A DNA stretch of 64,000 nucleotides from JAZDJP01 sp043803805 (GTDB taxonomy: Bacteria > Planctomycetota > JAZDJP01). Under the pieces are notes generated by a model. It saw nothing but the letters and a program-made list of their open reading frames with translations. It searched no databases and was not told where the DNA came from. The position numbers and the translations under genes were made by a program. Location of the stretch: positions 5,576 through 69,575 of the forward strand of contig JAZDJP010000117.1 of the NCBI GenBank assembly GCA_043803805.1, read 5' to 3'. Shown here one piece after another: positions 57,419 through 64,000 of this stretch (position 1 is the first letter of the stretch; each line of letters starts with the position of its first letter).

Positions 57419-60148
57419 CTACCGCAAGGCTCCCAGGAAACAGGAGCCTCCGCCGCCACCGGCGGGGGGCGTCTCCGGTTCCGGCGGCGTCGGGACCGGC
57501 GGGCTCGTCCGGGCCAGGGCCGTCCCTCCGAACGCCCCCTGGTTGATCCGGCCGCCGTTGGGGGCGGGCTCCTGCGACCAATCGTCCGCCGGGTCCCCCG
57601 CGTCAATCGTCGGCTGGTTTTCCTGCTCCAGGTAATTCTTCGCGGCGGCGTCCTCGAATGATACGGCCAAGGAGATGTCGCCCGTCCCGGCTTCGTTCCC
57701 GGTCCTGTCGGCGAGGGTGTTGCCCTGGACGTCGTTGTAACGGCTGGCGACGAGGTCCGCCGTGGCGGACGAAATCCCCGTCTGGTTTCCCGTGACGATG
57801 CAATTCCGGATGCCGAGCGGCCCCGAGGTTTTCACCCCGGCGCCGTTGCCGACGATCGTGGCGTTGATGAGTGTGGCGCTTCCGGAATCCGTCACCCAGA
57901 GGCCGTTCTTGGTATTGTCGCGGAGGATGACGTTCCGGATCACGGCGCCGCTGGCGTCTACCCGAACGCCCGTGTCGGCTCCGTAAAGCGTCAGCATCCG
58001 GATCTCCCCGCCGGCGGTCCCGATCCCGGTGGAGAACCGGACCCCCTCGGCGAGCCCGGTTCCATTCACGAGGGTATCCCTCGGGGAGACGCCCTTCAGG
58101 ATGACCCCTGGGCGGATGACGCCCGCGGCCGACAGGACATAGATCCCCGCGCCAAGTTCGACGGTGTTTCCCGACACGGCCGCGTTGAGCGCATCCTCCA
58201 CGCTGTTGTAGATGGCGCCGTTCAGGGTGATGAGGGGGACGGGTTTGGCGACGGCGGAGATTTTCGGGCTCTCGTCCCCCTGGGCATCCCGGGCGGTCAC
58301 CTCGAACGTGTAATTTTGCCAGTTGACGAGAGGGGTGATCGTGGTGGTGGTGACATCACCGAGGGCGATGGGGCCCTGGGGGGTGGTTCCATCCGTGTAG
58401 CGCAGAAGATATTCCGAGATGCCGGGGGTGGGGCTGGCCTGCCAGGACAGGCTCACCCGGCCATCCCCGGGGGTGGCGGCGATCCCGGCGGGAGGGGCCG
58501 GGAATTTCTGGGTGGTGAAGGATTGGACGGCGGACCAGGCCGACCAGGCGCCGGACGGATCGTGGCCGCGGACGGCGAATTGATACGGGGTGGCATCGTT
58601 CAGTGTCCCGTTCCAGGAGACGGAGGGTGTTCCCGTCGTCGAGGTCAGTTCGAGAATCCAGTCCTCCAGGATTTCCCCGTCGGTGTCCACCCGGATGGTG
58701 TAGGTTACCGCCTGGCTTTCGGGCTCGGTCGCCGGGTTGAAGGAGAATGTCGGGTTGACCGGATCCACGAGGGTTCCGGAGGGGGCGAAACCGGCCGCCG
58801 CCGCGGCGGGCGGGCGGTTCACGTCCGAAAGGAAGCCCTGGAGGGCGCCGCCGTCCCCGGCCGCAAAGATCCGGCCGTTGGCGAAAACGGGCGAGGCCCG
58901 ACAGGGGGAGACGGGTGTGATCGTGGACTTCGGTGTGTTCAGGTCTCCCGTGTCGAGGATGCGGATGGTGGTGGAAAGTGTCGAGGCCACGGCGATGGTG
59001 TTTCCCGCGGCCGCGAGGAAGGCCGCTGGGGTCGGGCACAGGTAGAGTTCCGGGATGTCGTTGATATTCGTGGTGATGAGGGCGCCGTTCTCCGTCTGAT
59101 CGGAGATGGCGGGTCCGTTCGGGTCCACGGCGATCACGAATTCCCGCAGTTCGTACGTGTCGGCCGCGCCGCTGGCGTCGGTGTCGAGGTAGTAGTCATA
59201 CCGGATCTGGAAAAACAGGTACTCATCCTCGAGGATGGGGGAGGATACCGCCCGGCGTGTCTTGATGAGGGCGCCCGCCGTGGCCGGTCCCGGGTTGGGG
59301 AGGGCCAGCGGCCAGCCGGCGAGGATGGCGCCCGTCGCGGCGTCCGCGGCGTACAGGTTGCCGTCCTCGCCGCCCGGGAGGAGATAGACGGTCGCCCCGT
59401 CCACAAGGGGGGCGGAGAGATACACCGACCCGGCCGTGTCCATTGTCCAATCCACGGCCCCCGTGGCGAAGTCGAGGCCGTAATACCGGCCTCCCATGGA
59501 GCCGACGAAGACCCGCGATCCGGAGGCGGCCACGGAGGAATAGACGATGTCCGAGATGGCGCCCGGGGCCGTCTGGCGGAGGATCGTCCCCGTCGGGGTG
59601 TTCACCCACACCAGTTTCTTGTTCGGGAAGCCGCTTCCCATGACGAGGGTGGTTCCGATCACGGTCGGGGATGAGTATTCCTGTCCGCCCAGGGCGAGGG
59701 CCGGCCAGGGGGCGGTCCCGTCCACGAGGCGGTGGGCGTAGAGTTTCCCATCTCGGGAGGGGATGTAGGCCACTCCGTTGGCGATGGCCGGGGAGGCGTC
59801 CACGCTGGCGCCGGTCGAGAATTCCCGGACGAACGTGCCGTCCTCCCGGAGAATCCGCACCTTGCCGTCGGTGGCGCCGAAGACGACATAGCCGTCGGCC
59901 ACGGCGGGGGAGGAGACGATTTTCGCGGGCGCCGCGGAATACGTCCAGGTTTCCCCTGTGAACGTCGTCCCGGACACCTCCGTTGACGCCCGCGTCCGGG
60001 CGGCGTTGAGGCCCAGGTGGGGCCAGTCATTGGCGAGGAGCGGTTGGAGAGTGAATAGTGAATAGTGAATAGTGGTCAGCAAGAGAAGGGACAAGAAGCG
60101 TTTTGAAGTGAATAGTGGATAGTGGATAGAAGACAAGAAGCGCTTCAT
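57419..60148 (-). CDS. secreted PQQ-propeller / FnIII / parallel beta-helix protein, copy B
   Basis: A 909-aa paralogue of the 42886 protein with the same architecture: propeller ~45-440 (VVSSPAVADGYVVFGATDGK, TTNINDIPELYLCPTPAAF shared), Fn3-like region, beta-helix (AVIRNVILRDNTKNGLWVTD), and the C-terminus PPAGGGGGSCFLGALR. Its signal peptide contains tandem-repeat-encoded residues (SIHYPLFTSKRF and TIHYSLFTLQ). The ATG at 60148 with AAGGA upstream is chosen over one at 60187. It is downstream of copy B of the giant gene with a 65-base gap. Confidence 0.85.
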   Translation of the reverse strand: MKRFLSSIHYPLFTSKRFLSLLLLTTIHYSLFTLQPLLANDWPHLGLNAARTRASTEVSGTTFTGETWTYSAAPAKIVSSPAVADGYVVFGATDGKVRILREDGTFVREFSTGASVDASPAIANGVAYIPSRDGKLYAHRLVDGTAPWPALALGGQEYSSPTVIGTTLVMGSGFPNKKLVWVNTPTGTILRQTAPGAISDIVYSSVAASGSRVFVGSMGGRYYGLDFATGAVDWTMDTAGSVYLSAPLVDGATVYLLPGGEDGNLYAADAATGAILAGWPLALPNPGPATAGALIKTRRAVSSPILEDEYLFFQIRYDYYLDTDASGAADTYELREFVIAVDPNGPAISDQTENGALITTNINDIPELYLCPTPAAFLAAAGNTIAVASTLSTTIRILDTGDLNTPKSTITPVSPCRASPVFANGRIFAAGDGGALQGFLSDVNRPPAAAAAGFAPSGTLVDPVNPTFSFNPATEPESQAVTYTIRVDTDGEILEDWILELTSTTGTPSVSWNGTLNDATPYQFAVRGHDPSGAWSAWSAVQSFTTQKFPAPPAGIAATPGDGRVSLSWQASPTPGISEYLLRYTDGTTPQGPIALGDVTTTTITPLVNWQNYTFEVTARDAQGDESPKISAVAKPVPLITLNGAIYNSVEDALNAAVSGNTVELGAGIYVLSAAGVIRPGVILKGVSPRDTLVNGTGLAEGVRFSTGIGTAGGEIRMLTLYGADTGVRVDASGAVIRNVILRDNTKNGLWVTDSGSATLINATIVGNGAGVKTSGPLGIRNCIVTGNQTGISSATADLVASRYNDVQGNTLADRTGNEAGTGDISLAVSFEDAAAKNYLEQENQPTIDAGDPADDWSQEPAPNGGRINQGAFGGTALARTSPPVPTPPEPETPPAGGGGGSCFLGALR
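60050..60131. repeat. GTGAATAGTGAATAGT tandem repeat in a signal-peptide coding region
   Basis: Units GAATAGT and GGATAGT repeat at 60050-60075 and 60108-60128. They encode the n-region and part of the hydrophobic core of copy B's signal peptide on the minus strand. Confidence 0.7.
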
Positions 60149-60213
60149 GAGTTGTTCCTTATAATCCTTGATTTTTCTCTCTTCCATAAACTATATCCAC
60201 TGCCCTATTCAAA

Positions 60214-63200
60214 TCATGGCGTCGGGTCGCTCTCCCACGCCACGTAGTACAAATCCCCCTTGTCCGTTCCCACGACGTACATGTCGCTGGCCCAGTCGTA
60301 GCCGATGTCGCAGATTTTCTTTCCCGACCCGAAACGGTAGCGTTTGAAAACGGTCCCCGTGCTTTCGTCAATGAATAAAAGCTGGCCGTCCTCCGTTCCC
60401 GCGGTGATGACGCCCAGGAAGACATCCGGACGGGAGTATCCGACGGATGCGGGTTTGATTGGGTAGCCGCCGACGAGTGCCCCGGCTCCGTCGAGGATGT
60501 AGAAGTGCCCGTCGGCATCGCCGTAGTAGGCCTTGAGTGTGGCGTTGTCCATAAAGGGCCATCCGGTGATCGCCGGGACCGTCCCCGGCGCGGCGGCATG
60601 GCGGCCCACGTTCTCGTCGCGATAGGGGAATCCGGCGATGTTCGCGAATTCCGGGGCGGCGAAGTCGCCTGCGTCGATGGCATGCATCCGGCCGCCGTCG
60701 TCGCCGACATAGAGACGTCCCGCGCCGAATCCCGCGATGGTGAGGGGATTTTTCACGTCATGCAGAGGGGTGATGTTGTCCGCCTGAATGACGCCCCCCG
60801 TGACGTCCACCCGGTAGATGTGGGCCTGGCCGGCATTGGCGTTGGAGCCGACGAAGAGGTAGATGTCCCCGCTGATGTTGCGGAGGGCGGGCACGGTGGC
60901 GATGGTGCTGGGGGGGCCGTCAATGTTTTTGGCGAGCGTCTTATTGGAAATCTGGATCGAGAAAATGCGGGGATCGGCCCCGGCGGTCGTTCCTCCGAAA
61001 TAGAGATTGGTCTTGTTTGAAATGAGCCCGGAGGTGATGCCGGTCACCGCGGCGTTTTCGAACGCGGTATTCCAGGGGTTTGCTGCGCCGGGAACGTCGA
61101 ACGTGGTCCCCGTGTCAATGAGTTTATAGATCTTTCCTCCGGAGGTCGCCACATACACCACATTGATGCTACCGTCGGTGGCCACCCCGTTCCCGTTCAC
61201 GTCGCCGTAGACGGCCTCATCCTCCTGATCCCACCACGGCGCCCCCACGATGTCCCCGTCGCCCTGAGGGATGTCGAAATAGGGCGTGGCGTAACCGGCG
61301 GCGGCATCGCCGTTGGCGTCACGGATGTAGATTCGATCCGTCGTTCCCGCGCCCGTGATGTTCTTGTAGGTCACATAAGTGGCGTACCAGACGCCCCCAT
61401 CGTCGTACGCCGACTCCGCGTAACCTTCGATGGAAGACGAGGTTGAGGTGGGAAGTCTCTGGGCGGTGTAGACCCAGCTGATGACCGCGTCCCCGCCGGC
61501 GTTGGCCATGCCGTCGTCGTTGGTGTCGTTGTCCAAATCCTTCGATTCGCCCGCGCCCGCCCCCATCTCGCGCTCCTGGAACGTCATGGTGAGGATCTCG
61601 TTTCCGTCCGTGACGCCGTCGTTGTCCGCGAGTTGAACATTATAGCCGCTGGTGATGGCGGCAAAATTCACATTCGCCGGGTTGAATTCAAACGGTCCGT
61701 TTACCCGCGCCGTGAGGAATTTTCCGCTTCCTCCCGGATGATTCTGGAATGTGACATTGGACAGGTTCGTCAGTGTGGGTTGGTTCGTTCCGTCGCCGAT
61801 CTCGAGCCCCTCCAATCCGGCATATCCGAACGTGAGCCCGGTGATGTCCGCCGTCCCGTACACTCGGAACGCGAATCCGCCGGCCCCGGCTCCGGTTTTC
61901 GTCACGGTGGCCGACGCGTTTGTACTCTTGAAAATGCCGGGGGTGGCGGCGTCATAATCGGTCTGGACGATTCCTGTGTCCGCGACCTGGATCGCGCCGG
62001 CTCCGCTCATCCGGAGTTCCCCGCCGGTCTTCACCCGGTGGGTTTTCGCCGCCCCGGAGAGCACCAGGGTATTCGCTCCCGTGTCGAGGACGCCCTTGTC
62101 CACCGTGAGCGTCCCCGCCACCGTCAGCGTCCCGCCCACGGCGAAGGAGTCCTTCGTAGCATTGACATCGTTGATCGCAAGGTTGAAATAGTCCGTCGCC
62201 CCGAAATCCCTGATTCCGTAGGTTTCCGAAGTCCCGCCCCCGTCCCCCGTGTATTCCACCGTTCCCGAGACGGTATCCATCGTGGTGATGGTGACGACGG
62301 CCTCGTTCCCCTGGAGGCGAACCGTCCCCGTGTTTGAAAGCACCCCGATGGTGGCGTTCTGGCCGGTCAATGACAGGATTCCGCTCACCGTCGCCGTTCC
62401 CGGCACGGCAAGGGCGCCCCCGAGGGTCATCGTTCCGGCGACGAACAGATCACCCCCGGCCTCCTGCAGGGTCACCGTGCCGCCGGGGGTGTAGGTGCTC
62501 CCGGTTCTCACCTCGAGATCCATGTTGGCGTCCACCGTGAGGGTGGTCCCGCCTCCGTTCGCGTAGGGGATGTCGGCATCGTTCGGGTGCGCCGTGTCCA
62601 GGTTCGCGTTCGACAGCCCCGCCCCGCCGTTGTCGTTGCGCACGATGAGGCGGTTCGCCGTGAGATTCAGGGTCGTCATGTTCCCGCCCGTGGCGGTGGT
62701 CACGAGGGCGCCCTTCACCGCGCCGCCCTCGTACCAGACGGTGATGAGGTCGCCCTGCGTGATGCTGGCCCCGGCGAACGTGAACGGGGAGGAGTTCGTG
62801 GTGTAGGTGGCTTGGAAGGTGCCATTTCTTGCCCAGGAGACGTCCGTCGAGCCGTCGAAGGATCCCTGCAGATTCACGCTTACCAGCCAGTCGATCGTGA
62901 TCCGATTGGTGCCGACATCGTCATCGAAATCCTCGCCGGCCTTCGCCCCGGACGCGTTCAGCAGGACGATGACCGTGGTGGGGGAGGTATTCTGGGTGGA
63001 ATTGTCGAGCGTGCGGATGTTGCTGGCCACCGTTCCATCAAACGAGCAATTCTCCCACGTGGCGTCGGTAAGCACCAGTCCCGGACCGTCGTCAATCGTC
63101 ATGTGGCGGGTGGTGCCACCGGTGAACGTCACGTTGTCGAAGGTCAGCACCTGAACGCCGTTTCCGCCGGCCGCCGGAGCGATGTTGAATCCGTCGGCGT

Positions 63201-64000
63201 CCGCATACGAGAAGGCGAGGATGGAGATGTCGAGTTGGCCCTCTTCGAAGGTGAATGTGAATGTTCCCGCTCCGCCGCTCCGGGTGATGGCGGATCCGGC
63301 CACCGTGGATCGCAGGAATCCGTTGGGGCCCGCCGTGCTGGAAGAGAAAAGGAATCGGGTGCCGGGTTTGATGGAGAGTGTCTGTCCGTTCAATCGGAAC
63401 GCGCCGCTGGTGACCGTGAGGGAATCGCCGGCCCCGATTCCCGTCCCGACCGCCATGGCGTCCATCATCTGGACCGTTCCGGAGCCGGAACAGGTGACGA
63501 TGTTCAGCGCGTCCCCGCCGGAGGTGATTTGCTGCGTTCCCGTCCCGTCGAGAACGAGCGTCGCCGAGGCGTTCGAGGCGTCGAAACCCTCCGCGCCCGC
63601 CGCGGAGTTCGTGAAATTTCCCGCGACATTCAGCGTGTTCGCCCCGAACGTGAACGTCCCGTCACTGACGGTGAAGTTTCCCTTGATGATGAGCGACCCC
63701 GTCGCCGTCACGCCACCGGCCCCGGTCTTGGCGATTTCGACATTTTGGAGATCCCGCTGGGCGCCGGGCGTGGCCAGGGTGATCGTCGTCGCCGTCGAGC
63801 CGTCGAGTTTCAACAGGCCGCCATCGAGGTCCATCTGGCCGTTCGTTCCGACTGAGACGCTTCCCTCACAGGTGGTCGAGACCCCGGCCCCGGTGACATC
63901 CAGCCAGGCCTCCGTGTCGTTTGCGATGGAAAGCGACGTCCCGGTTCCGTTGATGTCCAGCGTCTCCGAGGCGTCCAGGATGAACCGTCCTTTCGTAAGG
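60214..64000 (-). CDS. giant beta-strand-repeat surface protein, copy B (5' end beyond window)
   Basis: The frame is open from the right edge to the TGA at 60214, about 1262 codons. It is homologous to the C-terminal third of copy A: the module with TYTTNSSPFTFAG, the shared GDVNGNGVATDG loop, IQISNKTLAKNI, GGRMHAIDAGDFAAP, and the common C-terminus WESDPTP. Sequence right up to 64000 still aligns (FILDASETLDINGTGTSLSI), so the gene continues left of its stop into the neighbouring window. The apparent ATG at 63834 is internal, not a start. Confidence 0.85.
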   Translation of the reverse strand, partial: LTKGRFILDASETLDINGTGTSLSIANDTEAWLDVTGAGVSTTCEGSVSVGTNGQMDLDGGLLKLDGSTATTITLATPGAQRDLQNVEIAKTGAGGVTATGSLIIKGNFTVSDGTFTFGANTLNVAGNFTNSAAGAEGFDASNASATLVLDGTGTQQITSGGDALNIVTCSGSGTVQMMDAMAVGTGIGAGDSLTVTSGAFRLNGQTLSIKPGTRFLFSSSTAGPNGFLRSTVAGSAITRSGGAGTFTFTFEEGQLDISILAFSYADADGFNIAPAAGGNGVQVLTFDNVTFTGGTTRHMTIDDGPGLVLTDATWENCSFDGTVASNIRTLDNSTQNTSPTTVIVLLNASGAKAGEDFDDDVGTNRITIDWLVSVNLQGSFDGSTDVSWARNGTFQATYTTNSSPFTFAGASITQGDLITVWYEGGAVKGALVTTATGGNMTTLNLTANRLIVRNDNGGAGLSNANLDTAHPNDADIPYANGGGTTLTVDANMDLEVRTGSTYTPGGTVTLQEAGGDLFVAGTMTLGGALAVPGTATVSGILSLTGQNATIGVLSNTGTVRLQGNEAVVTITTMDTVSGTVEYTGDGGGTSETYGIRDFGATDYFNLAINDVNATKDSFAVGGTLTVAGTLTVDKGVLDTGANTLVLSGAAKTHRVKTGGELRMSGAGAIQVADTGIVQTDYDAATPGIFKSTNASATVTKTGAGAGGFAFRVYGTADITGLTFGYAGLEGLEIGDGTNQPTLTNLSNVTFQNHPGGSGKFLTARVNGPFEFNPANVNFAAITSGYNVQLADNDGVTDGNEILTMTFQEREMGAGAGESKDLDNDTNDDGMANAGGDAVISWVYTAQRLPTSTSSSIEGYAESAYDDGGVWYATYVTYKNITGAGTTDRIYIRDANGDAAAGYATPYFDIPQGDGDIVGAPWWDQEDEAVYGDVNGNGVATDGSINVVYVATSGGKIYKLIDTGTTFDVPGAANPWNTAFENAAVTGITSGLISNKTNLYFGGTTAGADPRIFSIQISNKTLAKNIDGPPSTIATVPALRNISGDIYLFVGSNANAGQAHIYRVDVTGGVIQADNITPLHDVKNPLTIAGFGAGRLYVGDDGGRMHAIDAGDFAAPEFANIAGFPYRDENVGRHAAAPGTVPAITGWPFMDNATLKAYYGDADGHFYILDGAGALVGGYPIKPASVGYSRPDVFLGVITAGTEDGQLLFIDESTGTVFKRYRFGSGKKICDIGYDWASDMYVVGTDKGDLYYVAWESDPTP

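Larger units (their letters stand above)
42886..64000 (-). repeat. tandem duplication of a two-gene surface module
   Basis: Giant beta-repeat gene plus propeller/beta-helix gene occurs twice in the same order and orientation: copy B 57419-64000+, copy A 42886-57388. Paralogues share specific phrases and C-terminal motifs but have diverged, so the duplication is not recent. Confidence 0.8.

Noticed and set aside
60214..63834. ATG at 63834 as the start of the second giant protein
   Set aside because: Homology to copy A continues upstream to the window edge without a stop and there is no signal peptide at that ATG.

Overview
The window is a contiguous, gene-dense, GC-rich bacterial chromosome segment. 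lpxK (lipid A), a membrane-anchored murein transglycosylase and long signal-peptide-bearing surface proteins point to a diderm (Gram-negative-type) bacterium. The start-edge sulfatase, the cassette-borne glycosidases and the giant beta-repeat proteins suggest a polysaccharide-using, probably uncultured lineage. I cannot assign a phylum from the sequence alone.

Layout. 1-3.1 kb: the 3' end of a sulfatase gene, then a minus-strand DUF433/DUF5615 toxin-antitoxin-like pair fused by ATGA overlaps to pgi. 3.1-10.5 kb: phosphodiesterase; a YhcH-BtuF-like-membrane glycosyltransferase operon with a good promoter; RluB-type pseudouridine synthase; an EF-G-like GTPase; and a peroxiredoxin remnant between two copies of a 29-bp palindrome. 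10.5-20 kb: mltA overlapped by an integron integrase gene, then a leader with inverted repeats and a Pc-like promoter, and five cassettes delimited by five attC sites. The cassettes carry a small membrane protein, an FAD oxidoreductase, a sialidase-like/GH16 fusion, a GH63/MGH1-like glycosidase and an unknown anchored protein. 20-26.2 kb: xseA-xseB-ispA-dxs-nadK-phosphoesterase operon (exonuclease VII, isoprenoids, NADP). 26.2-31.2 kb (minus): leuCD, lpxK, accA, a Ser/Thr kinase. 31.3-36.8 kb (plus): tyrA, purL (PurS-PurL fusion), a DapF homologue with both catalytic cysteines replaced by serine, purQ.

36.8-42.9 kb (minus) is the most novel part: a compact operon that looks like an undescribed RiPP (modified peptide) system. 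It encodes a membrane-anchored HEAT-repeat protein, two short homologous peptides (51 and 52 aa), an HPr-kinase-like/S26 signal-peptidase-like fusion, a PqqD-type peptide chaperone, a radical SAM/SPASM enzyme, a PRMT-like methyltransferase and a nucleotidyltransferase. Most junctions are ATGA overlaps. The two peptides are identical over LFETDTLAC although seven of the nine codons differ synonymously, which argues that both are real, selected genes.

42.9-64 kb (minus) holds two copies of a two-gene surface module: a giant beta-strand-repeat protein with a PQQ-like C-terminal propeller (3890 aa; the second copy runs off the window end), followed by a propeller/FnIII/parallel-beta-helix protein ending in a Gly-rich Cys-Phe-Leu motif. 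Several families of short interspersed repeats sit exactly at gene ends and supply stop codons or signal-peptide codons. Apparent promoters are sigma-70-like (TTGAC- boxes with 17-nt spacers).
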